A stretch of DNA of 64,000 nucleotides from Rhizobacter sp. Root1238 (GCF_001425825.1 NZ_LMDM01000001.1:70204-134203); one strand, 5' to 3'. Shown: positions 52,600 to 61,853, counted from the first letter of the stretch. Notes: generated by a model from the letters alone, not told the origin. Made by a program: numbers and translations.

Positions 52600-53361
52600 A
52601 TGTTTGATCTCATCACAGTCACCATCGCTTCGTTGTTCGCGGGTTTCATCGATGCCATCGTCGGCGGCGGCGGGCTGATCCTGGTGCCTGCGCTGTTCAG
52701 CGTCTACCCGGGTGCGGCGCCGGCGACGCTGCTGGGCACCAACAAGGGCGCGGGTGTCTGGGGCACCGGCTGGGCCACCGCGCAATTCGCCAAGCGGGTG
52801 CAATTGCAGTGGAGTGCGCTGATGCCGGCGGCCGTGGCCGCACTGGTCGGCGGGCTGAGCGGCGCGTGGACCGTCACGCTGGTCAGTGCCGATGGCCTGC
52901 GCAAGGCCTTGCCGCTGATCCTGATCGGCGTGCTCGCGTACACGCTGGCGCGCAAGGACATGGGGCGCACGCATGCGCCGCTGCACACCGGCCGCACGCA
53001 GGCGCTGCTGGCCAGCGGCATCGGGCTGGTGATCGGCTTCTACGACGGCTTCTTCGGCCCCGGCACCGGCAGCTTCTTCGTGTTCCTGTTCGTGCGCCTG
53101 CTCGGCTACGACTTCCTGAACGCGAGCGCCAGCGCGAAGCTGCTGAACACCGCGACCAACCTCGCCGCGCTCGCGCTGTTCGCGATCAAGGGCCATGTCT
53201 GGTGGCACATCGCGCTGACGATGGCGGTGGCCAACGTGATCGGGAGCCTGCTCGGCACGCGCCTCGCGCTGAAGCACGGCGCGGGCTTCGTGCGCGGGGT
53301 ATTCATTGCGGTGGTGTCGGCGCTGATCCTCAAGACGGGCTGGGACGCGTTTCTGAAATAG
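52600..53361 (+). CDS. TauE/SafE-family (TSUP) membrane permease
   Basis: A 253-residue protein with about seven to eight helices. TSUP marks are FAGFIDAIVGGGGLILVPALF near the start and GFYDGFFGPGTGSFFVFLFVRLLGYDF in the middle, the two repeated halves of the family. Members export sulfite, sulfoacetate or organosulfur compounds. Start chosen at ATG 52600, as the frame upstream is the repeat. Whether it exports sulfite from sulfonate cleavage in this organism is inference. Confidence 0.9.
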   Translation: MFDLITVTIASLFAGFIDAIVGGGGLILVPALFSVYPGAAPATLLGTNKGAGVWGTGWATAQFAKRVQLQWSALMPAAVAALVGGLSGAWTVTLVSADGLRKALPLILIGVLAYTLARKDMGRTHAPLHTGRTQALLASGIGLVIGFYDGFFGPGTGSFFVFLFVRLLGYDFLNASASAKLLNTATNLAALALFAIKGHVWWHIALTMAVANVIGSLLGTRLALKHGAGFVRGVFIAVVSALILKTGWDAFLK

Positions 53362-53470
53362 GGCCGAGGCGGCCGAAAAAGGGGGATTTCCCGCATTGTT
53401 CGATGGATCGCCGGCGGGCCGGCTGCGTAGCATCGAGCGTGAAGATCTGCTCTACGACCCGGATTCCGCC

Positions 53471-54286
53471 ATGCCTGTCATCGACCCCAAGCTGCGTTCG
53501 CTGAACATCGACGTGCCCGCCCAGCCCGAGGCGCTGGTCAAGCTGTCCCTGCTGCTGGCCGAGGACGAGGTGAACCTGCAGGCGCTGGCCCGGCTGATCG
53601 AAAGCGACATGGCCCTGGCCTCGGCCGTGCTGAAGGCGGTCAATTCGTCGCTCTACGGCCTGAAGGGGCGCGTGCAGAGCGTGCAGCAGGCCGTCACCTA
53701 CCTCGGCACGCGCGAAGTCGCGGCCGTCACCTTCGAGATGGGCCTGCGCGCGGTGTTCCCGCCGGCGCCCGAGCTGGAACCGATGTGGCAGCGCGCCAGC
53801 GTGCGCGGCCTGCTGATGGGGCGCATCGGCCAGGTGCTGAGCGTCGACCCGTGGGGCGCGCATTCGGCCGGGCTGTTCGAGGAATGCGGCAAGGCGGTGC
53901 TGTTCAAGCACGCGCAGGCGGTCTACCAGCCGATGCTCGCGTCGGCCGCTGACGACACCGAATTGATGTACCTCGAGAGCCAGGCCTTCGGCGTCAGCCA
54001 CGACCTGCTCGGCGCGGCGCTGTGCGAAAGCTGGGGACTGGCGCAGGCGGCCGTGGCCAGCGTGCGCCACCATGTGACGGTGAACGCGACGCGCGAACTG
54101 CCGCCGCAGGTGCCGCGGCGCTCGATCTGCGCGCTGTCGGCGCTGGCGAATGCGCTGATGACCGATCCGGATTCGCTCGAGGAAGTGGCGCGCGCGGTGG
54201 CGCCGCAGGCCTTGCTCGACGAGACGCTGGTGCTGCGCGGTGCGCGCAAGGTCAAGCAGCAGATCGAGGACGCGGAAGCCCGCTAG
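53471..54286 (+). CDS. HDOD-domain signalling protein
   Basis: A 271-residue protein consisting mainly of an HDOD domain (about 10-210), with LARLIESDMALASAVLKAVNSSLYG and VQSVQQAVTYLGTREVAAVTF. The domain is related to HD phosphohydrolases but lacks the metal-binding HD pair, so a scaffold or regulatory role is expected. Start chosen at ATG 53471; the frame extends 25 codons upstream without similarity. Confidence 0.87.
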   Translation: MPVIDPKLRSLNIDVPAQPEALVKLSLLLAEDEVNLQALARLIESDMALASAVLKAVNSSLYGLKGRVQSVQQAVTYLGTREVAAVTFEMGLRAVFPPAPELEPMWQRASVRGLLMGRIGQVLSVDPWGAHSAGLFEECGKAVLFKHAQAVYQPMLASAADDTELMYLESQAFGVSHDLLGAALCESWGLAQAAVASVRHHVTVNATRELPPQVPRRSICALSALANALMTDPDSLEEVARAVAPQALLDETLVLRGARKVKQQIEDAEAR

Positions 54287-54370
54287 ATGACGGCCCCTCG
54301 GTCGACGAGTACGTCGACCGATCCCCCGAGGGGATGCGGGCCGGCTTGGGGCGGCCCGGCGCTCGGCCCG
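54287..54370 (+). repeat. Dispersed repeat, family A, copy 3
   Basis: A full copy, beginning ATGACGGCCCCTCGG and ending GGCCCGGCGCTCGGCCCG. CCCCTCGG and CCGAGGGG can pair, with a second small palindrome (GTCGAC around ACGTCGAC) inside. It lies between the convergent HDOD and LacI genes and begins at once after the HDOD stop codon, so it may serve as a bidirectional terminator. Confidence 0.85.
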
Positions 54371-54383
54371 CTGCCCGCATGGG

Positions 54384-55415
54384 TCACACCCTGCGGGTCG
54401 TCTCGCGCACGATCAGTTCCAGCGGCGGCACCTGCACCTCTTCGGCGGTGTGGCCGAGCATGCCGAGCAGCGCGTGCGCTGCGTACAAGCCCATCTCGTA
54501 GATCGGTTGGCGCACCGTCGTGATCGGCGGCGTCAGGTAGGCGGCGGCCGGCAGGTCGTCGACGCCGACCAGCGACACGTCGTCCGGCACCCGGATGCCG
54601 CGCCGGTACAGCACCACCCGCGCACCGAAGGCCGACTGGTCGTTGGCGCAGAACACCGCGGTGAACGAGCGCCCGCCGTCGAGCAGCCGCGTCATCGCGA
54701 GCAGGCCGCCCGGCTCGGTGAAATCGCCCTGCACCACCAGCTCGGGGTCGGGCGTCAGCCCCGCTTCTTCATGCGCCTGCAGGTAGCCCTGGTAGCGGTC
54801 TTTCGCGTCGTCGTGGTCGCGCACGCCGGCGATGTGGGCGATGCGCCGGTGCCCGAGCGAGATCAGGTGGCGCGTGGCGAGGTAGCCGCCGCGCACCTGG
54901 TCGAGCTTGATCGCGATGATGTTGTGGCTGTCGAGGTGGCGGCCGGTCACGACGATCGGCTGGTGGCGCGCGAACTCGACGATCTGCGCGTCGTCCATGT
55001 GGCCGGTGAGGATCACGACGCCGTCGATGCGGCGCGTCATCAGCAGCCGCACCCGCTCGGCCTCTTCGCGCGCATCCCAGTGGCCGCTGACGATGATCGG
55101 CGCGTAGCCGCTGCCGAGCAGCCCGGTCTCGATGCCCTTCATCGCCCGCGTGTAGAACGGGCTTTCGATGTCCTGCGCCAGGATGCCGATGGTCATCGTG
55201 GTGCCGGTCTTCAGGCTGCGCGCGAACAGGTTGGGCTTGAAGTCGAGCTTGCTGATGGCGGTTTCAACCGCCTGACGCTTGTCGGAGGTGACGCGGGCCG
55301 TGCCGTTCAGGATGCGCGACACCGTGCTCGGCGAGACGCCGGCCTCACGTGCCACGTCGAGCAGGGTCACGGCAGCCGGGACGGTCAGGGGCGAACGGGC
55401 ATTCGGACGGGTCAC
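54384..55415 (-). CDS. LacI-family repressor of the beta-glucoside regulon
   Basis: A 343-residue LacI-type regulator. The helix-turn-helix is VTLLDVAREAGVSPSTVSRILNGTARVTSDKR and the hinge helix includes NLFARSLKTG; the sugar-binding domain (about 75-343) has GILAQDIESPFYTRAMKGIE and TAVFCANDQSAFGARVVLYRRG. GTG 55415 is preferred as start, because the ATG at 55481 lies inside an operator-like palindrome (55467-55480). It diverges from the sugar ABC transporter and GH1 genes, whose operators TGAAATCGATTTCA it should bind. Confidence 0.9.
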   Translation of the reverse strand: MTRPNARSPLTVPAAVTLLDVAREAGVSPSTVSRILNGTARVTSDKRQAVETAISKLDFKPNLFARSLKTGTTMTIGILAQDIESPFYTRAMKGIETGLLGSGYAPIIVSGHWDAREEAERVRLLMTRRIDGVVILTGHMDDAQIVEFARHQPIVVTGRHLDSHNIIAIKLDQVRGGYLATRHLISLGHRRIAHIAGVRDHDDAKDRYQGYLQAHEEAGLTPDPELVVQGDFTEPGGLLAMTRLLDGGRSFTAVFCANDQSAFGARVVLYRRGIRVPDDVSLVGVDDLPAAAYLTPPITTVRQPIYEMGLYAAHALLGMLGHTAEEVQVPPLELIVRETTRRV

Positions 55416-55466
55416 GGTGTGCGGTGGCGAGAGGGCGATTCGCGATTTTGCATGGGGTTTCAAGTA

Positions 55467-55480
55467 TGGCAACGTTTTCA
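55467..55480 (-). promoter_or_regulatory. Operator before the lacI-type gene (autoregulation)
   Basis: On the minus strand TGAAAACGTTGCCA, a variant of the TGAAATCGATTTCA operator. It sits between a TTGGCA -35 (55492-55487) and a CATACT -10-like hexamer of the repressor gene, 52 bp before the GTG start. Confidence 0.55.
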
Positions 55481-55682
55481 TGACCGTGCCAAAACCAGAT
55501 GGCACCATGATCGGGACAGATGGCCGACCTCGGCCGGCACGAAATGCGGGCAGGCTCCGTCAGCCGTCGACACGAGGAATGTCAGAAATGGCGCCAATGC
55601 TGCGTTGCAGCGCTATCTGGCAGCCGGTTACGCGCCCGGAACAAGTTGCGCCATCTCGGGGATTTCCCCAATCCGAACCACC

Positions 55683-55711
55683 TTGACCACCGCTGGTACC
55701 CCGTTTCTAAT
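55683..55711 (+). promoter_or_regulatory. Promoter P1 of the beta-glucoside operon
   Basis: TTGACC (-35, 55683-55688), 17-bp spacer, TCTAAT (-10, 55706-55711); each hexamer differs by one base from the sigma-70 consensus. The perfect operator at 55723-55736 lies just downstream, where a bound LacI-type repressor would block initiation. Confidence 0.7.
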
Positions 55712-55722
55712 CCTGCTTGTCT

Positions 55723-55736
55723 TGAAATCGATTTCA
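55723..55736 (+). promoter_or_regulatory. LacI-type operator O1
   Basis: TGAAATCGATTTCA, a perfect 14-bp palindrome with the central CG typical of LacI/GalR operators. It overlaps the expected start of transcription from P1. Confidence 0.8.
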
Positions 55737-55838
55737 TAAATGACGCCATGAATCGGTCAGGAGGACTGTCCGGAATCCCCTCAGGGTGACTCCGGAGAGG
55801 ACTTTCCCTCACTGGTGCAGCACCCCGGGTTTTGTCGA

Positions 55839-55867
55839 TTGACACCCCGTTGCTGCACGGTTGAAAT
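55839..55867 (+). promoter_or_regulatory. Promoter P2 of the beta-glucoside operon
   Basis: A perfect TTGACA (-35, 55839-55844) and, after 17 bp, TGAAAT (-10, 55862-55867), which is part of operator O2. Repressor bound there would cover the -10. Confidence 0.55.
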
Positions 55868-55893
55868 CGTTTGCAGATGTGAAATCGATTTCA
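55862..55893 (+). promoter_or_regulatory. LacI-type operators O2 and O3 in tandem
   Basis: O2 is TGAAATCGTTTGCA (55862-55875, imperfect) and O3 is TGAAATCGATTTCA (55880-55893, perfect). Their centres are 18 bp apart. With O1 157 bp upstream of O3 a repression loop is possible. Confidence 0.75.
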
Positions 55894-56006
55894 GTCAGAC
55901 CGAGCTGGCCGAAGTTCGACCCCGCGTCAGGCACGAGCCTGTACAACAGCCGACGGAGCGAAAGGCAGCCCGCCCGGCGTTCCACAAAGACCTCAGGAGA
56001 CACGAC

Positions 56007-57257
56007 GTGACACGACTGATGAACCCCCTGCTGCTGAGCGCGGCGCTGGCAATGGCCTCGGCTGCTTCGGCCCAGACCACGACGACGCTGACGGTGGCGT
56101 CCTTCCCGAGCTTCGACCTGGCCGTCAAGGCGGCGATTCCGCTCTACAAGAAGCTGCACCCCGAGGTCGAGATCAAGCTGACCAGCCTGGCGTTCGGCGA
56201 CCACCACACCGCGATGACGACGGCGCTGGCCACCGGTGCCAACCTGCCGGACGTGATGGCGGTGGAAGTGGGCTTCATCGGCAAGTTCGCCGAATCGGGT
56301 GGCCTGGAAGACCTGGGCAAGGCGCCGTACAACGGCATGCAGTCCACGTCGAAGATCGCCAAGTTCACCGTGCCGCAGGGCATGAGCGGCAGCGGCGTGC
56401 TGGCCGCGATGCCGGCCGACATCGGCCCGGGCGCGCTGTTCTACCGCAAGGACCTGCTCGACAAGGCCGGCGTCAGCGAAGCCGACCTGACCAAGAGCTG
56501 GGAGTCGTACATCGAATCGGGCAAGAAGGTGAAGGCCGCGACCGGCGCCTACCTGCTCGCGAGCGCGGTCGACATCAAGGACATCTACATCCGTTCCGGC
56601 CTGAAGGACGGCGAGGGCATCTTCTTCGACAAGAAGGGCACGCCGCTGATCAACACGCCGCGCTTCGAGAAGGGCTTCGAGCTCGCCAAGGCCGCGCGCA
56701 CCGCCGGCATCGACGCCAAGATCACCGCCTGGTCCAACGAATGGAGCGAAGGCTTCAAGCGCGACAAGGTCGCCTCGCAGATGATGGGCGCCTGGCTGGC
56801 CGGCCACCTGTCGAACTGGCTGGCACCGGAGTCCAAGGGCAAGTGGCGTTCGGCGCAACTGCCGAACGGCGCCTACGCCTCGTGGGGCGGCTCGTTCTAC
56901 GCGATCCCGAAGAAGGCGGCGAACAAGGCCGCGGCCTGGGACTTCATCAAGTTCATGACGCTGGACAAGGGCATGCAGATCGAGGCCTTCCGCAGCCTGG
57001 ACGCCTTCCCGTCGCTGATCGAAGCGCAGAGCGATCCCTTCCTCGACCAGCCGATCGAGTACCTGGGCGGCCAGAAGGCGCGCCAGATGTGGAAGGTGTC
57101 GGCCGACAAGATCAAGGCGATCGCGGTCGACAAGTACGACCCGGTGGCCAACGACGTCGTCAATGCCGAACTCGACAAGGTGCTCGAGCAGAACAAGGAC
57201 ATCAAGACGGCCCTGGCGGATGCGCAGGAACAGGTCAAGAAGCGCGTGCGCCGCTGA
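56007..57257 (+). CDS. Sugar ABC transporter substrate-binding protein
   Basis: A 416-residue family-1 solute-binding protein with a signal peptide ending ASAQT. Marks are TLTVASFPSFDLAVKAAIPLYKKLHP, TTALATGANLPDVMAVE and the C-terminal TKSWESYIESGKK to MMGAWLAGHLSNW. GTG 56007 is chosen, 8 nt after AGGAG; ATG 56019 is possible. Followed by two permease genes and, beyond the GH1 gene, the ATPase gene, it should bind a beta-glucoside such as cellobiose; substrate is inferred from the GH1 neighbour. Confidence 0.9.
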   Translation: MTRLMNPLLLSAALAMASAASAQTTTTLTVASFPSFDLAVKAAIPLYKKLHPEVEIKLTSLAFGDHHTAMTTALATGANLPDVMAVEVGFIGKFAESGGLEDLGKAPYNGMQSTSKIAKFTVPQGMSGSGVLAAMPADIGPGALFYRKDLLDKAGVSEADLTKSWESYIESGKKVKAATGAYLLASAVDIKDIYIRSGLKDGEGIFFDKKGTPLINTPRFEKGFELAKAARTAGIDAKITAWSNEWSEGFKRDKVASQMMGAWLAGHLSNWLAPESKGKWRSAQLPNGAYASWGGSFYAIPKKAANKAAAWDFIKFMTLDKGMQIEAFRSLDAFPSLIEAQSDPFLDQPIEYLGGQKARQMWKVSADKIKAIAVDKYDPVANDVVNAELDKVLEQNKDIKTALADAQEQVKKRVRR

Positions 57258-57308
57258 CCTCTCCCGCCCGCCTGATTCCCCGCTGATCGACTCACGCTGA
57301 CTGAGCAA

Positions 57309-57337
57309 CCGGACGCTGCGCGACCCGCCGCGTCCGG
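57309..57337 (+). other. Hairpin between binding-protein and permease genes
   Basis: CCGGACGC (57309-57316) pairs with GCGTCCGG (57330-57337) around a 13-nt loop in the 95-bp gap. With no U run it should stabilise the upstream mRNA, giving more binding protein than permease. Confidence 0.65.
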
Positions 57338-57352
57338 ATTGCACTCGACACC

Positions 57353-58342
57353 ATGCAGGCCATGCCCAAATCCACGGTCCCGACGACCACGACGCCACTC
57401 GGTGCCGCCCAGCCCGGCGTGCGCAAGCGCCGCCGCAGCTTCCGCGACATCGCGCCGTACGTGTTCATCAGCCCGTTCTTCATCCTGTTCCTGGTGTTCG
57501 GGTTGTTTCCGCTGCTGTTCTCGATCTACATGTCGTTCCACCGCTGGGAGCCGGCGGCCGGCCTCGAGGCGATGCAGTGGGTCGGGCTGGAGAACTACGT
57601 CTACGTCATCACCAACGACGACTGGTTCCGCAAGTCGCTCTACAACACGGTGTGGATGGCCGTGGTGTCGGGCGTGCCGCAGCATGCGGTCGCATTGCCG
57701 CTGGCGTTCTTCCTGCACACCGCGTTCGGCCGCTGGCGCAACGCGGTGGTCGGCGCGTACTTCCTGCCGTTCATCACGTCGACGGTGGCGATCTCGCTGG
57801 TGTTCTCGTCGCTGTTCTCGCGCGATTACGGCGTGGTCAACGCGGCGCTCGGCGCGATGTCGCAGGTGCCGGTGATCGGCTGGCTGTTCCCGTCGCAGAA
57901 CATCGACTGGGGCCAGCCCTACTACACGAAGTGGATGATCTCGTTCGTCGTGTGGTGGCGCTATGTGGGCTTCAACACCGTGCTGTACCTGTCGGCCATC
58001 CAGACGATCCCGAAGGACCTGTTCGAGGCCGCGACGATGGACGGCGCGAAGGCCTGGCAGCAGTTCCGCTACGTGACGCTGCCGATGCTCAAGCCGATGA
58101 TCTTCTTCGCGGTCACGCTGACCATCATCGGCAACCTGCAGCTGTTCGAGGAGCCGTTCATCCTGACCGGCGGCACCGGCGGCCTCGACCAGGCCGGCAA
58201 GACGGCGGCAATGCACATGTACGCGACGGCCTTCATCGACAACGACTTCGGCACCGCGTCGAGCATCGCCTGGCTGCTGTTCATGGTGATCGCACTGGTC
58301 ACCTGGGGCAACAACCGCCTGCTCGGCGAAAAGAAGGCCTGA
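57353..58342 (+). CDS. Sugar ABC transporter permease (MalF type)
   Basis: A 329-residue permease with six helices. The coupling loop is LFEAATMDGAKAWQQFRYVTLPMLKP, and APYVFISPFFILFLVFGLFPLLFSIYMSF is the usual first helix of the family. ATG 57353 or 57362 may start it. It pairs with the permease encoded 4 bp downstream. Confidence 0.93.
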   Translation: MQAMPKSTVPTTTTPLGAAQPGVRKRRRSFRDIAPYVFISPFFILFLVFGLFPLLFSIYMSFHRWEPAAGLEAMQWVGLENYVYVITNDDWFRKSLYNTVWMAVVSGVPQHAVALPLAFFLHTAFGRWRNAVVGAYFLPFITSTVAISLVFSSLFSRDYGVVNAALGAMSQVPVIGWLFPSQNIDWGQPYYTKWMISFVVWWRYVGFNTVLYLSAIQTIPKDLFEAATMDGAKAWQQFRYVTLPMLKPMIFFAVTLTIIGNLQLFEEPFILTGGTGGLDQAGKTAAMHMYATAFIDNDFGTASSIAWLLFMVIALVTWGNNRLLGEKKA

Positions 58343-58346
58343 CGCG

Positions 58347-59195
58347 ATGAGCTCGACCTCGATCCGCTTCGCCAACCCGGCCACCGCCGCGAGCGCCTAC
58401 GCCATCGTGCTCGGCGGCGCGCTGCTGATGCTGGCGCCGTTCTATTTCATGTTCGTGTTCGCGACGCATTCGAACCACGAGATCCTGTCGGTGCCGCCGC
58501 CGCTGTGGTTCGGCGACGCCTTCATCGACAACGTGAAGCTGCTGCTCGACCGGCTGCCGTTCTTCTGGCGCAACCTGAGCTGGAGCGTCTACATCGCGGT
58601 GGCGATCACCGCGTTGAACCTGCTGTTCTGCTCGCTGGCCGGCTTCGCGTTCGCGATGTACGACTTCAAGCACAAGGACCGGCTGTTCGGCTTCGTGATG
58701 GCCACGCTGCTGCTGCCGAGCTTCGTCGGGATGATCCCGACCGCGCTGACGATGAGCTGGCTCGGCTGGCTGAACCAGCCGAAGGCGCTGATCGTGCCGG
58801 CCGCTTGCGGCGCGCTCGGCATCTTCATGATGCGGCAGTACATCGGCTCGGCGATCCCGCGCGACCTGGTCGATGCCGCGCGCATCGACGGCTGCGGCGA
58901 GTTCGGCATCTACCTGCGCATCGTCGTGCCGCTGATCGGCCCGGCGCTGGGCACGCTCGGGCTGGTCACCTTCATCGGCGCGTGGAACAACTTCCTCGGC
59001 CCGCTGATCGTGATGCGCGACATGGAGATGTTCACCGTGCCGCTCGCGCTGCGTTCGCTGCAGGGCACCGGCCAGACGCCGTGGGGCGCCATCTGCGCCG
59101 GCTCGTCGATCGCGGTGCTGCCGTTGCTGGTGATGTTCGTGCTGGCCTCGCGCCGGCTGATCGAAGGGCTGACCGCCGGCGCGGTCAAGGCCTGA
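58347..59195 (+). CDS. Sugar ABC transporter permease (MalG type)
   Basis: A 282-residue permease with six helices; the coupling loop is VDAARIDGCGEFGIYLRIVVPLIGP, followed by FIGAWNNFLGPLIV, a MalG-family mark. It completes the membrane channel. Confidence 0.93.
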   Translation: MSSTSIRFANPATAASAYAIVLGGALLMLAPFYFMFVFATHSNHEILSVPPPLWFGDAFIDNVKLLLDRLPFFWRNLSWSVYIAVAITALNLLFCSLAGFAFAMYDFKHKDRLFGFVMATLLLPSFVGMIPTALTMSWLGWLNQPKALIVPAACGALGIFMMRQYIGSAIPRDLVDAARIDGCGEFGIYLRIVVPLIGPALGTLGLVTFIGAWNNFLGPLIVMRDMEMFTVPLALRSLQGTGQTPWGAICAGSSIAVLPLLVMFVLASRRLIEGLTAGAVKA

Positions 59196-59232
59196 TCGTT
59201 CCTACCGACGTTCTCTTCAAGGATCCCGACCC

Positions 59233-60552
59233 GTGACCGACCCGAAATTTCCCCGCGGCTTCGCGTGGGGTGTCGCCACCAGCGCCTACCAGATCGAAGG
59301 CGCGGCCCGTGAAGACGGCCGCGGCCCGTCGATCTGGGACACCTTCTCGCACACCCCGGGAAAGACCTTCGACGGCCACACCGGCGACGTTGCCTGCGAC
59401 CACTACCACCGCTGGGCCGACGACGTCGAGCTAATCGCCGGCCTGAACGTCGACAGCTACCGCTTCTCGATCGCCTGGCCGCGCGTGCAGCCGCTCGGCC
59501 ATGGCGCGTGGAACGACAAGGGCCTGGCGTTCTACGACCGGCTGGTCGACCGCCTGCTCGAACGCGGCATCGCGCCGCACCTGACGCTGTACCACTGGGA
59601 CCTGCCGCAAGGGCTGCAGGACCTCGGCGGCTGGGGCTCGCGCGACACCGCGCACCGCTTCGCCGAGTACGCCGCGGTGATCGGCCGCAGGCTGGGCGAC
59701 CGCGTCGCCAGCATCGCGACGCACAACGAGCCGTGGTGCACCGCCTACCTCGGCAACGGCAACGGCCAGTTCGCGCCCGGCTTCAAGGACCCGCAGCTCA
59801 CGGTGCAGGTCGCGCACCACCTGCTGCTGTCGCACGGCCTCGCGCTGCAGTCGATGCGCGCGGCCGGCGTGAAGGCGCCGCTGGGCATCGTGCTGAACCA
59901 GTCGCCGGCGACGCCCGCCACCGGCAGCGCGACCGACATCGCGCTGGCCGAGCGCGAGTACGCGACCTTCGTGCGCTGGTACATGGACCCGATCTTCCTG
60001 AAGCGCTACCCGACGGCCCCCGGGGTGCACCTTTACCCGGTCACGCATGAAAACGATTTCGAAGTGATCGCGCAGAAGCTCGATTTCCTCGGCGTCAACT
60101 ACTACACGCGCATCTGGGCCTCGAGCGAGGAGCCGCCGCGCCCGGCGCCGAAGCTGCGCGGCGAGAGCGACATGGGCTGGGAGAACTACCCGCAGGGGCT
60201 GACCGAGCTGCTGGTGAAGATCCACAAGGACTACCCGCTGCCGCCGGTGTGGATCACCGAGAACGGCACGGCCTGCGCCGACCAGATCGACGGCGGCAAG
60301 GTGGCCGACCCGCAGCGCATCGACTACCTGAGCAGCCACCTCGGTGCGGTGAGCGATGCCATCGCGCAAGGCGTGGACGTGCGGGGCTTCTTCTACTGGA
60401 GCCTGCTGGACAACTACGAGTGGAACTCCGGTTACGCGAAGCGCTTCGGGCTGGTGCACGTCGACTACGCGACACAGCAGCGCACGCTGAAGGACAGCGC
60501 GCACTGGTACCGCGAGTTCATCGCTCGCACCCAAGACAAGACGGAGAGTTGA
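59233..60552 (+). CDS. Glycoside hydrolase family 1 beta-glucosidase
   Basis: A 439-residue cytoplasmic beta-glucosidase of GH1. FPRGFAWGVATSAYQIEGAA is the N-terminal GH1 signature; the acid/base is Glu166 in THNEPW and the nucleophile Glu343 in ITENG. It hydrolyses beta-glucosides such as cellobiose after import by the transporter encoded on both sides. It lies in the middle of the ABC operon, 37 bp after the permease gene. Confidence 0.95.
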   Translation: MTDPKFPRGFAWGVATSAYQIEGAAREDGRGPSIWDTFSHTPGKTFDGHTGDVACDHYHRWADDVELIAGLNVDSYRFSIAWPRVQPLGHGAWNDKGLAFYDRLVDRLLERGIAPHLTLYHWDLPQGLQDLGGWGSRDTAHRFAEYAAVIGRRLGDRVASIATHNEPWCTAYLGNGNGQFAPGFKDPQLTVQVAHHLLLSHGLALQSMRAAGVKAPLGIVLNQSPATPATGSATDIALAEREYATFVRWYMDPIFLKRYPTAPGVHLYPVTHENDFEVIAQKLDFLGVNYYTRIWASSEEPPRPAPKLRGESDMGWENYPQGLTELLVKIHKDYPLPPVWITENGTACADQIDGGKVADPQRIDYLSSHLGAVSDAIAQGVDVRGFFYWSLLDNYEWNSGYAKRFGLVHVDYATQQRTLKDSAHWYREFIARTQDKTES

Positions 60553-60553
60553 G

Positions 60554-61645
60554 ATGGCTGCCCTGACCCTGCGCGGCGTGCGCAAGAGCTACGAGAACAA
60601 GGTCGAGGTGATCCGCGGGATCGACCTCGACATCGCCGACGGCGAATTCGCGGTCTTCGTCGGTCCGTCCGGCTGCGGCAAGTCGACGCTGCTGCGGATG
60701 ATCGCCGGCCTCGAAGACATCGACCAGGGCGAGATCCGCATCGGCGGCGACCTGATCAACGAGGTACCGCCGGCCGACCGCGGCGTCGCGATGGTGTTCC
60801 AGAGCTATGCGCTGTACCCGCACATGACCGTCGCCGAGAACATGGGCTTCGCGCTCAAGCTCGCCGGACAGTCGAAGGACGACGTGAAGAAGGCCGTCGG
60901 CCGCGCCGCCGAGATCCTGCAGATCACGCACCTGCTCGAACGCAAGCCCAAGGCCTTGTCCGGCGGGCAGCGCCAGCGCGTCGCGATCGGGCGCGCCATC
61001 GTGCGCAAGCCGCGCGTCTTCCTGTTCGACGAGCCGCTGTCGAACCTCGACGCATCGCTGCGCGTGCAGATGCGCATCGAGCTGTCGAAGCTGCACAAGG
61101 AAATCGGCAACACGATGATCTACGTGACCCACGACCAGGTCGAGGCGATGACGCTCGGCGACCGCATCGCGGTGTTCAATGCCGGCCGCATCGAGCAGGT
61201 CGGCACGCCGATGTCGCTGTACGAGCAACCGGCCAACCAGTTCGTCGCCGGCTTCCTCGGCTCGCCGCGCATGAACTTCATCCCCTGCGTCGCCGCGGCC
61301 GCCGGCGCCGGTGCGGTGCAGCTGCGCGTCGAACAGGCCGGCACGCTCAGCCTGCCCGGCGGGCTGCCGTCGGGCGCCTCGGCCCAGCTGGTGCTCGGCA
61401 TCCGCCCGGAACACCTCGGCATCGGCCGCGTCGAGAACGGCCTCGCCGCCCGCGTCGACCTGCTCGAACACCTCGGCGATTCGATCATCGTGCACGCCAC
61501 GCTGCGCGGCACCGCCAACACCGTCTCGCTGCGCGTGCCCGCCGACCACGAAGGGCTCGGCGCCGGCCAGGACATCGGCCTCGTGCCGCAAGCCTCGCGC
61601 GCGCTGCTGTTCAGCGACAGCGGCGCCGCCCTCGCCCTCCACTGA
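60554..61645 (+). CDS. Sugar ABC transporter ATP-binding protein (MalK/UgpC/MsmK type)
   Basis: A 363-residue ATPase that energises the two permeases. Walker A GPSGCGKST at 37-45, signature [16 protein letters not shown] and Walker B LFDEPLSNLD are intact; a C-terminal MalK-type TOBE region (about 240-363) has LGIRPEHLGIG. It begins 1 bp after the GH1 stop codon, which shows coupling. Confidence 0.94.
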   Translation: MAALTLRGVRKSYENKVEVIRGIDLDIADGEFAVFVGPSGCGKSTLLRMIAGLEDIDQGEIRIGGDLINEVPPADRGVAMVFQSYALYPHMTVAENMGFALKLAGQSKDDVKKAVGRAAEILQITHLLERKPKALSGGQRQRVAIGRAIVRKPRVFLFDEPLSNLDASLRVQMRIELSKLHKEIGNTMIYVTHDQVEAMTLGDRIAVFNAGRIEQVGTPMSLYEQPANQFVAGFLGSPRMNFIPCVAAAAGAGAVQLRVEQAGTLSLPGGLPSGASAQLVLGIRPEHLGIGRVENGLAARVDLLEHLGDSIIVHATLRGTANTVSLRVPADHEGLGAGQDIGLVPQASRALLFSDSGAALALH

Positions 61646-61690
61646 GGCCCCCCATGCCCGCCTCGCTGCCCCTGCTGGCCACCGCCGTGA

Positions 61691-61704
61691 TGAAAACGAT
61701 TTCT
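61691..61704 (+). promoter_or_regulatory. LacI-type operator before the porin gene
   Basis: TGAAAACGATTTCT, two bases from the perfect operator TGAAATCGATTTCA. It lies 46 bp after the ATPase stop codon and 149 bp before the porin start, which suggests that the porin has its own repressed promoter, though no clear -35/-10 pair is seen. Confidence 0.6.
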
Positions 61705-61769
61705 CGGACCGGGTCCGCGACGTTTTCCGCATGGACCGCCCGGTGCCCGGCGGCAGCGTCGCGCCCCCG

Positions 61770-61797
61770 TTTTGGCCTGCCACTCCATAGGCCAAAA
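61770..61797 (+). other. Hairpin in the porin leader
   Basis: TTTTGGCC (61770-61777) pairs with GGCCAAAA (61790-61797) around a 12-nt loop, 56 bp before the porin start codon. It could end transcription from the ABC operon in part or protect the porin mRNA 5' end. Confidence 0.5.
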
Positions 61798-61853
61798 GCC
61801 GCCACTTCGGCGAACGACCTCTTTTCCACCCCAACAGGAGACCAGGAGACACC

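Larger units (their letters stand above)
55416..56006. other. 591-bp control region between lacI-type gene and sugar transporter operon
   Basis: It holds four operator-like palindromes, one promoter for the repressor and two for the transporter operon (listed separately). The part 55500-55680 shows no gene. The leader from the first promoter to the transporter start codon would be about 285 nt long. Confidence 0.7.

Noticed and set aside
60048-60061. Operator-like TGAAAACGATTTCG within the GH1 gene
   Set aside because: It is inside a conserved coding part (HENDFE) and far from any start of transcription; it could be a chance match, so it is not called.
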